The notes under the pieces were generated by a model. It ran no database searches, was not told where the DNA came from, and saw only the letters and a list, made by a program, of their open reading frames with translations. A program made the translations under genes and the position numbers. Below, in pieces: positions 15,438-25,303 of a stretch of DNA of 42,809 nucleotides. The first letter of the stretch is position 1. Every line of letters begins with the position of its first letter. Source of the stretch: Nocardia crassostreae (GTDB lineage Bacteria; Actinomycetota; Actinomycetes; Mycobacteriales; Mycobacteriaceae); assembly GCF_001613405.1 (NCBI RefSeq), contig NZ_BDCH01000047.1, positions 1 to 42,809 on the forward strand, written 5' to 3'.

Positions 15438-17120
15438 ATGGCGGTTTTCGGAATCGACCTGGGGACAACAAATTCGGCGATTGCAAGAATCGATGCTGAC
15501 GGCCGCCCAGAAGTACTGATCGGGATAAACGGGGAACCCACGGTTCCCTCGGTGGTGTTGTTCGCCTCCGGCTACGACCATGTGGTGGGCGAGGGTGCGC
15601 GGCGGCAGGCCCGCCTGGATCCCGAACATGTGTGTGCGCTGGTCAAACGGCGTATGGGGGATGCCGAGTGGCGGTTCGTGGCACACGGACAGACCTGGTC
15701 CGCGCCCGCGGTGTCCTCACTGATTCTCAAGAGCCTGGCCGCGGACGCCGAATTCGGCGGCGGTGAAACGGTGCAGCGGGTGGTCATCACCGTGCCCGCG
15801 TATTTCGGTGACGAGGAGCGGCGCGCCACCATTCAGGCCGGAACCTATGCCGGTTTCGATGTGGCGGGCGTGCTGTCCGAGCCCATCGCGGCGGCGCTGT
15901 CCTACGGCTTCGGGCGACTGGACGGCAGTATCGACATCGGCAAGGGCGGGGCGCGGGAGACCGTGCTCGCCTACGACCTCGGCGGCGGCACCTTCGACGC
16001 GACGGTCATCGAATTGGCCGACCGGCGCATCTCCGTACTGGCCGTGGAGGGCGATCATCAACTCGGCGGCGCGGATTGGGACGAGCGCATCGCCCTGCAC
16101 CTGTCCCAGCAGTTCTGCGCCGCCAATCCCGAGGCCGAGGATCCCCTGGATGATTCGGCCGGATCGCAAATGCTGGTGCTGGCCGCCGAACAGGCCAAAC
16201 GCGAACTCAGCGACCGCGAGAGAACCGAAGTCGTCATCGCACACGACGGCGCCCGCGCGGTCGTCCCCCTGACCCGCGCGGAGATGGAGGCCATGACGGC
16301 CTCCCTGCTGCGCCGCACTCTCGATCTCACCAAGGCGTGCATCGGCGAGGCGGGCAAACGCGGTGTGCACCGGGTGGATCGGCTTCTGCTGGTCGGCGGT
16401 TCCTCGCGCATGCCCATGGTGGCCGAGGGACTACAGAAGGAACTGGGCATCGCGGGCGAGTTGCGCGATCCCGATCTGTCGGTGGCGTGTGGCGCGGCGC
16501 TCTACGGCGAGAAGCTGGAAATGGAGCGGCTCATTGTCGCCGATCTGGTGACCCGCGGCCGGTTGCGCGACGGTTCGGCGCTCAGCGAGGCCAATCCGGG
16601 CGATCTGGAACAGTCTCTCGCCCGCGTGGCCGCCTCCTTCGGGCAGCCGGTCGCGCTGGTGCGGCGCATGCTCGAAATCCAGGTCGACACCGTGGTGTCG
16701 CGCGGTTTCGGCGTGCTGGCCCTCGACCCGTACAACGGGCTGGCCGCCAGCTGGCTCGTGCATCGCAACCAGACCCTGCCGATTCGCGTGCGCCGCTCCT
16801 ACGGCACCGTGCGCGCCGATCAGGATCAGATCGAGCTGACCATCGTCGAACAGCAGGGTCAGGCCGCCTCCACCCGACCCGAGGATACGAAAGTCCTCGT
16901 GGAGGGCCGGATTCGCGATATCCCGCCCGGCTATCCGGCCGGTAGCGAGGTCCAGGTGACCTTCGAGATGGGTTTCGACGGCATCCTGCACGTCACCGCC
17001 TATCACGTGGAGGCGCACATGCCCCTCGCCCTGTCGGTGCAGACCGGAGCCACGCTGTCGCAAGCCGATGTGGCGCGGGAACTGGATCAGCTGCAACGCA
17101 CCCGCCGCCGTCCCGTCTGA
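15438..17120 (+). CDS. Hsp70/DnaK-like chaperone lacking a full lid domain
   Basis: 560 residues. The actin-like ATPase domain shows GIDLGTTNSAIARID, ITVPAYFGDEERRAT, LAYDLGGGTFDATVIEL and VGGSSRMPMV. The beta substrate-binding domain follows, with EIQVDTVVSRGFGVLALD and later IPPGYPAGSEVQVTFEMGFDG. Only about 25 residues remain after it, where DnaK normally has a helical lid of roughly 100, and the usual acidic C-terminal tail is missing. It is therefore not the housekeeping DnaK. It pairs with the divergent GrpE-like gene and, after 8 bases, with the large downstream protein, which is the likely cochaperone or client adaptor. Confidence 0.88.
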   Translation: MAVFGIDLGTTNSAIARIDADGRPEVLIGINGEPTVPSVVLFASGYDHVVGEGARRQARLDPEHVCALVKRRMGDAEWRFVAHGQTWSAPAVSSLILKSLAADAEFGGGETVQRVVITVPAYFGDEERRATIQAGTYAGFDVAGVLSEPIAAALSYGFGRLDGSIDIGKGGARETVLAYDLGGGTFDATVIELADRRISVLAVEGDHQLGGADWDERIALHLSQQFCAANPEAEDPLDDSAGSQMLVLAAEQAKRELSDRERTEVVIAHDGARAVVPLTRAEMEAMTASLLRRTLDLTKACIGEAGKRGVHRVDRLLLVGGSSRMPMVAEGLQKELGIAGELRDPDLSVACGAALYGEKLEMERLIVADLVTRGRLRDGSALSEANPGDLEQSLARVAASFGQPVALVRRMLEIQVDTVVSRGFGVLALDPYNGLAASWLVHRNQTLPIRVRRSYGTVRADQDQIELTIVEQQGQAASTRPEDTKVLVEGRIRDIPPGYPAGSEVQVTFEMGFDGILHVTAYHVEAHMPLALSVQTGATLSQADVARELDQLQRTRRRPV

Positions 17121-17128
17121 GCGCCGCC

Positions 17129-19465
17129 ATGCATGCCTTCGACCCCAACGATTACCGCAAACGCGTGCTCGCCGCCGTGGAGCGCCGCGGCGGCCTGGAA
17201 TTCGCGGATTGCTTCGAGCTCTACGACATTCCGCTCGAGGAATCGGACCGGCTCGGCGATGCCGAGGTGAGAACGCGCATCGACGAGGTGTGGGCGTTCT
17301 GGCAGAAGCAGCGCGATCATCCGAAGTACCGGGTGCTGGTCGGCCTGCTCGTCGACGCGCACGACGAACTGTGCGATCCGCTGCTGCACGCCTCCTCGCG
17401 GCGGGTCGAGGCCGAGCGCGTGAAACAGCAACGCGCCCGGCGGGATTCGGAACGCTACGAAATGCTCGACACCGCCATCGAACGGCTCGTGGCGCGGCAC
17501 GGCGGCATTCCGGCGAGCAAGATCCCGGGCCTCGAGGACATCGGCAAGATGGGCAGCCTCGGACCCGAGGAAATCCAGGGCCGCATCCGGCGGCATCGCA
17601 TTTTCGAGGACACCGCTCCCGCGCCCGCCGCGGCCCCGTCCAGCGCGGTGACTCCGCAACGGCGGCAGCAGATCCGCAAACTCCTCGCCGAATACGAGCG
17701 CCTGCTGCCCGGCGATCCGGTGCCGACCCTGCTGGCGCTGCTGCGCCTGGACTTCACCAAGGCCCACCAGACCGGTGAGATCCGTTTGCGCGCCGAGGCT
17801 TTGCGCGCCCGCACCCGCGAACTCCCGCCCGGCCGGGTGCGCGTGGTCCTGGACGAGCTGCTGGTGCACATCAACGACCTCCTGGAGGCCGGTGGCAGCG
17901 TCGTCGACGACTATCTGCAAGCCGTCATCGAGGACGCGACCGAGGCGCTGCGCCCGCAAGTCCGCGCCGCGGTACTAGTGGAAGACCACCTCATCGACAG
18001 CGATTTCGAATACCTCGTCGGCGAGGGCATTGCCGCGGGCCTGGATCGCGCACACGCCGAGCAGATCCTCGTCGGCTTGGTGACTGAGCTCGGCACGACC
18101 ATCGAAGGCCGCGAACACCTTTCCGGTCCCGCGCACCGGTCCTCGGGCGGCACACACACCGGTGCCGCGTCGACGGGTTCGCACGGCGGCACCGCATCGA
18201 CGGGGCCGCGCGGTGGTGCCGGGTCGACGGGGCCGCGCGCCGGTGCCGGGTCAACGGGTTCACGCACCGGTACCGGGTCGACGGGTTCGCCGACCGGTGC
18301 GACAGCGGCTGGATCGCGGCACGCGGGTTCGACTGCGGCGGGCGGTGGTTCACGCCAGACGCCGACCCCGCCCGCCCCGACTCCGCCCGTCCGCGCGTGG
18401 GAGGAGCCCCTCAAAGCGGCCCGCGCCGCCCTGCGCCGCGGCCGCCCCAATGAAGCCGCGCAGCATATGGCCACCGCCCAGCGCGCGGTCGGCGGCGACC
18501 ACGCCGGGCACACCGCCGTTCGCCCGGTCGCCGACGAGGTGGACCGCATTCTCGCCGAGGCCGCGCAGCGCTGGCGCAATGCCGTCACCAGTAGCGCGGG
18601 CAAACGCTTCGTGGAAGCGCTGGAGAATCTGGAGTACCTGGAGCGCAGCGCCTCCGACGTCCCCAATCCGGATCACCGCGGTCCGAGTCTGGCGCAGTTG
18701 CTCGCGCAGGCCCGTGCCGCGCTCACCGAGGCCGATCGCATGCTGGCCGCTGCCCCAGCCGACCCGCCCGCCTCCCGAATGCGCGCGCTACTGGCCGTTT
18801 TCGATATCTGCGCCGATCACGCGGGCGCAGCCGCGGCCCTGTCCGCGCTGCCCGTCGCCGCGCCGCCGCTGGTGCGGGCCGAACGCAAACCCGATGGCAC
18901 AGTGGTCATCACCTGGTCGCCCTCGACCACCGAACAGGTCGAATACCGCGTCACCCGCCTGCAACCCGACGGCTCCTGGCGCGTGGTCGGCCGCACCCGC
19001 ACGACCTCCCTGGAGGACGGCGGCGCGACCACCGGCCCGGTCCCCGTCTACGGCGTCGTAGCCTCGATCTCCGGCCGCACCTCCGACATCGCCCGCTCCG
19101 ACGGCCCGTCCCGCCCGGAGCAACCCGCCGCCCCCGCCGCGGACCCCACCCCCAGCGGCATGCCGGTCGTCTCCGCGCTCACCGTGCAGGGCGGCGTGCT
19201 CACCTTCGAATGGCCCACCGGCATCACCGAGGTCATGGTCGTCGCCCGCGCCGACGCACCGCCCACCGACCCGGACGACCCCGAGGCCGCCCACAAATAG
19301 AAGGTCACCAATACCCGCTACCAGATCGACGGCGGCGTCAAGATCCCACCGGTGGTCCCACGCCCCTGCCACCTGGCCATCGCCTCCTGCAAGCGGGAAG
19401 CCAGCGGAATCCTGGCCGTCGCAGCGGGTTTCGCCCCGAACGCCCGCATCCGCTGGCTCGGCTGA
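17129..19465 (+). pseudogene. Large Hsp70-associated protein with J-like N-terminus and FN3-like C-terminus, with in-frame TAG
   Basis: Read through, 778 residues. Residues 30-90 look like a degenerate J-domain: ELYDIPLEES, then EVRTRIDEVWAFWQKQ, RDHPKYR (HPK64-66 in place of HPD) and DAHDELCDP. Residues 345-398 form a Gly/Ser/Thr repeat linker. About 415-590 is helical. About 595-680 is an FN3-like domain (DGTVVITWSPSTTEQVEYRV). A second beta-sandwich begins at VSALTVQGGVLTFEW. A TAG at 19298-19300 (codon 724) falls inside this sandwich. The same frame continues KVTNTRYQIDGGVKIP to ARIRWLG and TGA at 19465, clearly the missing strands. It is probably an operon partner of the Hsp70. The J-like reading is my inference. 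Confidence 0.72.
18161..18322 (+). repeat. 27-bp tandem repeat, about six copies, coding
   Basis: Nine-codon units of the form G-(A/T)-(A/G)-S-T-G-(S/P)-R-x repeat in frame inside the Hsp70-associated gene; the first unit starts GGTGCCGCGTCGACGGG and the last is diverged. It makes a flexible Gly/Ser/Thr linker. Copy number may vary between strains because the period keeps the frame. Confidence 0.8.
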
Positions 19466-19748
19466 GCCGCCACCCGTGCGCGGGCGGTCGGGATCTGTCA
19501 TGTGGTCGTGGAATCCCGGCAGCCGGGTTCGCTCCGAGCGCCCGCCATCCGCCGGGTCGGTCGAGCGGAATCGGGGCGTTGGCTGTCTGCCCGCCGCGAG
19601 GTGGCGCGCCGGATCTTCATGTCGGCTACCCCGGAATGTGGTGCCCGGGCAACTCCCTGGATGCGCCCGGTCTGCGGGGTCATGGGAATCTGGTGGGGTT
19701 CGGCTTCGTTGCTGCGAGGACCGATCATGAGCAGAGAGGCGGAGCTGG
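19466..19748. other. Intergenic stretch before the metallophosphoesterase
   Basis: 283 bases without a convincing gene. Reading frames here have no family resemblance. A weak G+C-rich hairpin just after 19466 (GCCGCC against GGGCGG) could end the upstream operon. GGCGGAG before the GTG at 19749 is the ribosome-binding site of the next gene. Confidence 0.4.
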
Positions 19749-20708
19749 GTGATTCCGAAACTGATGGCGGTGAGCGACATCCATGTCGGGCATCAGGGCA
19801 ATAAACCCGTGGTCGAGGCGATCCGGGCGGATTCACCCGAGGACTGGCTGATCCTCGCTGGTGACGTGGGGGAGAAGGTCGAGGACATCCGCTGGGCGCT
19901 GGAGACCTTGCGCGGGCGGTTCGCCAAGCTGATCTGGGTGCCGGGGAATCACGAATTGTGGACCACGGCAAAGGATTCCGTGCAGATGCACGGTGCGGCC
20001 CGGTACGACTACCTGGTGTCGATCTGCCGCGACCTGGATGTGCTCACCCCGGAGGACCCGTTCCCGGTCTGGGAGGGCGCGGGCGCGGAGGCGTACGGCG
20101 GCGCGGTCACCCTGGCCCCGATGTTCACCCTCTACGACTACTCCTGGCTGCCGCAGGGCGCCAAGACCAAGGCGGAGGGCCTGGCCATCGCCCGCGAGCG
20201 CAATGTGGTCGCCACCGATGAATTCCTGCTCTCCCCGGACCCGTACGTCACCCGCGACGCCTGGTGTCATGCCCGCGTGCAGTACACCAAGCGCCGCCTC
20301 GACGCCCTCCCCGCCGAAACCCCCTTGGTCCTGATCAACCACTGGCCGCTGCTGCGCCAGCCCGTCGACATGATGTGGTATCCGGAATTCGCCCTCTGGT
20401 GCGGCACCGACCTCACCACCGACTGGCACACCAGCTACAACGTGGTCTGCGCCGTCTACGGCCACCTCCACATCCCCCGCACCGCCCACTACGACGGCGT
20501 CCGCTTCGAGGAAGTCTCCCTCGGTTACCCCCGCGAATGGCAGCGCCGCGGCCTCCCCGACAAACTCCTTCGCCAAATCCTCCCGACCCCCGAGTACGGC
20601 CCGGACGACCTCAACGAATGGGGCGGCCACTTCAAGATCACCCCGGAAATGCGCGAACTCGCCCAGAAGATGCGCGCCCAGGTCGACAAGCGCCGGGGGC
20701 TGGCCTGA
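19749..20708 (+). CDS. Calcineurin-like metallophosphoesterase
   Basis: A 319-residue protein with the phosphoesterase motif blocks: VSDIHVGH near the start, ILAGDVGEKVED, VPGNHE, then LINHWPLL and GHLHIPR. Together these give the two-metal site of Asp, His and Asn ligands. In mycobacteria its homologue (Rv2795c) sits directly beside pptT, and a role opposing or regulating PptT has been reported there; here that neighbourhood is split by a molybdenum hydroxylase locus. The GTG start at 19749 is preceded by GGAG. The substrate in this organism is not evident from sequence. Confidence 0.88.
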   Translation: MIPKLMAVSDIHVGHQGNKPVVEAIRADSPEDWLILAGDVGEKVEDIRWALETLRGRFAKLIWVPGNHELWTTAKDSVQMHGAARYDYLVSICRDLDVLTPEDPFPVWEGAGAEAYGGAVTLAPMFTLYDYSWLPQGAKTKAEGLAIARERNVVATDEFLLSPDPYVTRDAWCHARVQYTKRRLDALPAETPLVLINHWPLLRQPVDMMWYPEFALWCGTDLTTDWHTSYNVVCAVYGHLHIPRTAHYDGVRFEEVSLGYPREWQRRGLPDKLLRQILPTPEYGPDDLNEWGGHFKITPEMRELAQKMRAQVDKRRGLA

Positions 20709-20712
20709 GCGA

Positions 20713-20901
20713 ATGAACAAGATCACCCTTGGCTTGCTCCTGCTGGCCGGTGTGCTGGCCGCCCTGGTGTGGCTGTTCGAGAAATCCGGTGACGATTGTT
20801 CGGGCAGCTACTGCCCACCGGACTCGTCCGTGGCCGCGCCGACCACGCCCGCTTCCTTTGATCATGCGATCGTGTCGATCGCGATCTCTTGCTGCCGCTG
20901 A
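20713..20901 (+). CDS. Small hypothetical membrane-anchored protein
   Basis: 62 residues starting 4 bases after the metallophosphoesterase stop. MNKITLGLLLLAGVLAALVW is an N-terminal signal or anchor helix. A short Cys-containing segment (DDCSGSYCPPDSS) follows and could form a disulphide outside the membrane. There is no strong ribosome-binding site, so translation may be coupled to the upstream gene. The last residues (IAISCCR) look less natural and may lie beyond a frameshift. No family recognised. Confidence 0.5.
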   Translation: MNKITLGLLLLAGVLAALVWLFEKSGDDCSGSYCPPDSSVAAPTTPASFDHAIVSIAISCCR

Positions 20902-20970
20902 CGGTAACGGTGAGGTTGCCATGGGAATGGCTGGCGTGCGATCGCGTCAGTGAGCAGTAATGATGGGTGA

Positions 20971-22038
20971 GTGCGTGAGTTGCTGCCGCAGCTGATCGAT
21001 CGGGTCCGGCAGGGCCCGGTCGCTCTCGCGCGAGTCGTGGGCGTCACCGGGGCCGGGCCGCGCGCGGCCGGGGCGGCCATGCTGGTCACCGAGGACGGGG
21101 AGGTCGTCGGGTCGGTGTCGGGGGGATGCGTCGAGGCGGCGGTCGTCGAGTCGGCGATGGGGGTGCTCGGGGGCGGGGATGCGGTGCTCGAGCGGTTCGG
21201 TGTCGCCGAGCCCGAGGGGGTGGCGATCGGGTTGACCTGTGGCGGTGAGATGGAGGTGTTCATCGAGCCGGTGGCGGGGGAGCGGCTCGGTGATCTGTTG
21301 GCGCTGGAACACGAGATACGGCAGGGGCGTTCGGTCGCGCTGGTCACCACGCTCGATGATGCGCCGTCGTGGTGGCTGATCGGCTCGGGTGCGCCGGGGC
21401 CCGGTGTCAGCCGGGATGCGGTGCATATGGCGCGGGCGGGGCGCACCGGGACCGTCGGGATCGACGAGTGTGCGCCGACGGCGTTTCCGCCGCGGGCGTT
21501 CGTGCAGAGTTTCGGGCCGCGCGCGCGAATGATTCTGGCGGGGGCCAATGATTTCGTGCGGGCGTTGAGCCGGTTGGGCGGGCAGCTGGGGTATCGGGTC
21601 ACCGTGGTGGACGCGCGGAAGACCTTTGCTACCGCGGCGCGATTCCCGGCGGCCGACGAGGTGGTGGTGGATTGGCCGCATCGATATCTGCGGCGGGAGT
21701 ACGTGGCTGGACGCGTCGATGGGCGCACGGTCGTCTGCGTGCTCACCCACGACGCCAAATTCGATGTGCCCCTGCTGGTCGAGGCGCTGGGCATCGAGGA
21801 CATCGGCTTCGTCGGAGCGCTCGGTTCGCGTCGCACGCACGCCGATCGGCTCGCACGGCTGGCCGAGGCGGGGGTGGGCCCGGAACAGCTACGGCGGCTG
21901 CGCAGCCCGGTCGGACTCGACCTCAATGCCTCCACGCCGGAGGAGACCGCGGTGTCCATCGCGGCGCAGATCATCGCCGAACCCGGTGGTGCGTCGGGCC
22001 GCCCGCTGGCCGCGACGGACGGCCCGATTCATCACTGA
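20971..22038 (+). CDS. XdhC/CoxI-family molybdenum hydroxylase maturation factor
   Basis: A 355-residue protein. The N-terminal XdhC_CoxI domain has GSVSGGCVEAAVVE and IGLTCGGEMEVFIEP. The C-terminal Rossmann domain has VVVDWPHRYL, VCVLTHDAKFD and FVGALGSRRTH. XdhC proteins bind molybdenum cofactor and support its sulfuration and insertion into xanthine-dehydrogenase-type enzymes. The gene converges on the large subunit of such an enzyme, with 11 bases between the stops. The start is GTG 20971. Confidence 0.88.
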   Translation: MRELLPQLIDRVRQGPVALARVVGVTGAGPRAAGAAMLVTEDGEVVGSVSGGCVEAAVVESAMGVLGGGDAVLERFGVAEPEGVAIGLTCGGEMEVFIEPVAGERLGDLLALEHEIRQGRSVALVTTLDDAPSWWLIGSGAPGPGVSRDAVHMARAGRTGTVGIDECAPTAFPPRAFVQSFGPRARMILAGANDFVRALSRLGGQLGYRVTVVDARKTFATAARFPAADEVVVDWPHRYLRREYVAGRVDGRTVVCVLTHDAKFDVPLLVEALGIEDIGFVGALGSRRTHADRLARLAEAGVGPEQLRRLRSPVGLDLNASTPEETAVSIAAQIIAEPGGASGRPLAATDGPIHH

Positions 22039-22049
22039 GACAACGGTCT

Positions 22050-24296
22050 TCAGATCAGGTGCTCGATGCGCACCGGGATTTCGCGAATGCGTTTGCCGGT
22101 GGCGTGATGAATCGCGTTGATGATCGCCGTGGCCGCGCCGATCATGCCGAGCTCGCCGAGGCCCTTGACGCCCAGCGGGTTCACCACCGTGTCCTCCTGC
22201 TCCACGAAGGAGATATCGACGGCCGGTGCGTCGGCATTGACCGGCAGCAGGTATTCCAGCAGTGAGGGATTGGCCCAGCTGCCGTCGCGGGGATCGGGCA
22301 GCGTGCCTTCCATCAAGGCTTGGGACAGGCCACAATTCAGGCCGCCCAGCACCTGACTGCGCGCCAGTTTGGCATTGAGCACCCGGCCGGGCGCGTATGC
22401 GCCGACCATGCGGCGCACCCGCACCAGACCCAGTTCCGGATCCACCGCGACCTCCGCGAACTGCGCGCCGAAGCTCATCATCCCGTACGGCTGACCCTGC
22501 GGCGGCGGGTTCCAGGTGCCGATGGTCTCCACATCGGTGAGGTGATTGCGCCCGAGCAGATTCGAGTACTCCTCGCGCACAGTGGGATTCGCGCGCAACC
22601 GCAAAGCGCCGTCGCGGCCTTCGATCTCCACCGCCGCATGCCTGTGCAGCGGCGAGGCGGTATCGCCGACGGCCAGCTCGATGAGCTGCGCCAGCAGATC
22701 GGTGCACGCGGTGTGCACCGCGGCGCTGATGATGCCCGCGCCCATGGACCCCACCGCCGCGGCGATATTCGGATAGTCGGTATCGCCGATATCGACCCGG
22801 ATCCGGTCGAACGGCACCCCGAGCGCGTCACCGGCGACCTGGGCCATGGTGGTGGCCACGCCGGTGCCGAAGTCCTGCGTTCCGGCCTGCACGATCAGCG
22901 AACCGTCGCTCAGCAGCCGGGCGTGCGCGCGCTGCGGCTGTCCGGGCTCGTAGGCCGGATAGCCCGCCGTGGCAATGCCCCAGCCGAGCAGCCAGTTCCC
23001 GTCCGTGCGTGGGCCTTTCCGGTAGTTCTCGGCCGACCAGCCGAACCGCTGAGCGGCCAGGCGCATGCACTCGGCATAGCCGTCCGAGCTCCACGGATGC
23101 CCGCTCTCCGGATCGATGGCGGCGTGATTGCGCAGCCGCAGTTCCATCGGATCCGCGCCGAGTTCGCTGGCGAGCTCGTCGACGGCGCATTCCAGGGCCG
23201 CCATGCCCGAGGCCTCGCCGGGCCCGCGCATGAAGGTGGGCGACATGGAGTTTCCGCGAATCAGCCGGTACCGCCCCTCCCAGTTCGGGATGTCGTAGGC
23301 CTGCCCGGCCACGCCCAGCGACGGTTCCGCCCAGTCATCGAACGGTGAAGCGAGGGACAGCTTGTGGTGCCGCAGTCCGGTGAACATGCCGTCGGCGTCG
23401 CAGGTCAGGGTGACCCGCTGTTCCTGCTCCTCGCGCAACCCGGTGCCGTAGAACATCTACTCGCGATCCAGCACGACCTTGACCGGCCTGCCCAGCTCCC
23501 GCGCGATCATGGGCGCGAGCGTCACATGCGGCCAGATCAGGGCTTTCGCGCCGAAGCCGCCGCCCACGTAATGCGCCACCACGCGCACATTGCTGGGCGA
23601 TATGCCAAGGTAGGCGGCGATTGTCGCCTGCGTGGCGGACACGCCCTGGGTGGTGTCGTAGACGGTCACCGTATCGCCGTCCCACACCGCCGCCGTCGCC
23701 GAACATTCGATCGGATTGTGGTGGTTGGCGGCGAAATGATAAGTGGCGTCGACGATATGGGCCGCCTGTTTGGCCGCGGCCTCGAAATCGCCCCGGGACT
23801 GCACGCCCGGAATCATCCCGCAGAAGATCTTGTCCGGCTGATAGGCCGCATTGCGCCCGTCCTCGATGCGGACCAGCGTCTCGCGCTCGTCGTAGTCGGC
23901 GGTGACGAGCTCCGCGGCCCGCTGCGCCTCCTCGAAGGTATCGGCCACCACCACGGCAATGGGCTGGCCGTAGTAGTGAATCGTGGTGTCCTGCATGGGG
24001 AAGAAGGTCTGCCCCGGCGCCGGTCCGCCGAATCCAGAGGGCCACTGCGGCGGGATATCGGCCACCTTCGGCAGGTTCTCGTGCGTGAAGACCGCCACGG
24101 CCCCGGCGGCCATGGCGGCCGCGGTGTCGACGGAGCGCACCGCGCCGTGGCCGATGCGCGCGCACACCATCACCGCGTGCGCCATGCCGTGCATCGGGAT
24201 CTCGGCGGTGTACTGCGCCGCGCCGGTGACCTTGGCGCGGCCGTCGAGGCGATCGAAACCCTGGCCGACCAGCGGCCGGGATACGGTTGCGGTCAT
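22050..24296 (-). pseudogene. Molybdenum hydroxylase large (Mo-cofactor) subunit, interrupted by in-frame TAG
   Basis: Read through, 748 residues of the xanthine dehydrogenase/CO dehydrogenase large-subunit family. The N-terminal hammerhead domain begins VGQGFDRLDGRAKVTGAAQY. Molybdopterin-binding segments include HYVGGGFGAKA, MRGPGEASGMAALE, QAGTQDFGTGVATTMAQ and the catalytic-Glu region VKGLGELGMIGAA. TAG at 23457-23459 (codon 280) follows VKVVLDRE and precedes MFYGTG. In relatives as I remember them a Gln stands here, so CAG to TAG is likely. ATG at 23456 could restart, but the N-terminal domain would be lost. Its ATG overlaps the FAD-subunit stop. Without readthrough the enzyme should be inactive. 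Confidence 0.85.
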
Positions 24297-25303
24297 TTGA
24301 AGCCTCCCAGCAGATACACCTGCGGGCGTACGGTTTCCAGCGCCCGGACCAGGGTGCGCTGGGCGAGTTCGACCTTGAAGGCGTTCATGGGGTGCGTGGC
24401 ATCGGCCCCGGCTAGCTCGGCGGCGGCCGCCTTCGCGAAATTGGCGGTGGTGGCGGCCTTTCCGATGAGCTGCGCCTCCGCGATGCGGGCCCGCCACGGT
24501 TTGGTGCCCACCCCGCCCAGGCCGATCCGCACGTCGATGACGGTGCCGTCGGCGACATTCAGCGCGACGGCCGCGGAGGTGAGGGCGAACTCGTAGGATT
24601 CGCGATCACGCACCTTGAGGTAGTGCGAATTGGTGGCGAACGGCAAGGGCGGCACATCGATTCGCGTGATCAGCTCGTCCTCGGCGAGCGGATGCTCGAC
24701 GTGCGGGGTATTGCCGGGCAGCAGGAAGAAATCGTCGAAGGCGATGGTGCGCTCCCCGCGCGGGCCCCACACCGTGACCGTCGCGTCCAGGGCCACCAGG
24801 GGAATGGCCACATCCGAGGGATGGGTGGCGAAACACATCGGGCTGGTGCCGAGAATCGCGTGGCCGCGGTGCATTCCGTCCAGGGCCGCGCACCCGGAGC
24901 CCGGCTCGCGCTTATTGCAGGCATGTCCGGGTTCGCGGAAATACGAGCAGCGCACCTTCTGCATGAGATTGCCGCCCATGGTGGCCATATTCCGCAGCTG
25001 CGCCGAGGCGCCCTTCCACAGCGCCACCAACAGGAACGGATAGCGTTCCACCACATCGGGTTCGGCGGCCACCTCGCTCATCTTGGCGAGCGCGCCGATG
25101 CGCAGACCGCCCTCGGGGGTGTGCTCGAGCCCGCCCAGCGGCAGCCAGGTGATGTCCACGACATTGTCCGGTTCCATGGCGCCGATGCGCAGCATGTCCA
25201 CCAGCGTGGTGCCACCGGCCAGGAAAACCGTTCGCGGCCTTGCCGTCACGGTGCTCACGGCCTGTTCGGCGGTGGTGGGCCGGGCATAGGAAATGGGTTT
25301 CAC
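24293..25303 (-). CDS. Molybdenum hydroxylase FAD-binding (medium) subunit
   Basis: 336 residues of the CoxM/XdhB family. FAD contacts lie in VFLAGGTTLVDMLR and in ASAQLRNMATMGGNLMQ. A stretch with several Cys residues (RCSYFREPGHACNKREPGSG) suggests an extra iron-sulfur cluster like that of the YagS and 4-hydroxybenzoyl-CoA reductase relatives. That favours the periplasmic-aldehyde-oxidoreductase-like branch. The start is GTG 25303, with GGGAG upstream. It overlaps the [2Fe-2S] subunit stop (GTGA), and its own stop overlaps the large-subunit ATG (ATGA), so all three are translationally coupled. Confidence 0.88.
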   Translation of the reverse strand: MKPISYARPTTAEQAVSTVTARPRTVFLAGGTTLVDMLRIGAMEPDNVVDITWLPLGGLEHTPEGGLRIGALAKMSEVAAEPDVVERYPFLLVALWKGASAQLRNMATMGGNLMQKVRCSYFREPGHACNKREPGSGCAALDGMHRGHAILGTSPMCFATHPSDVAIPLVALDATVTVWGPRGERTIAFDDFFLLPGNTPHVEHPLAEDELITRIDVPPLPFATNSHYLKVRDRESYEFALTSAAVALNVADGTVIDVRIGLGGVGTKPWRARIAEAQLIGKAATTANFAKAAAAELAGADATHPMNAFKVELAQRTLVRALETVRPQVYLLGGFK

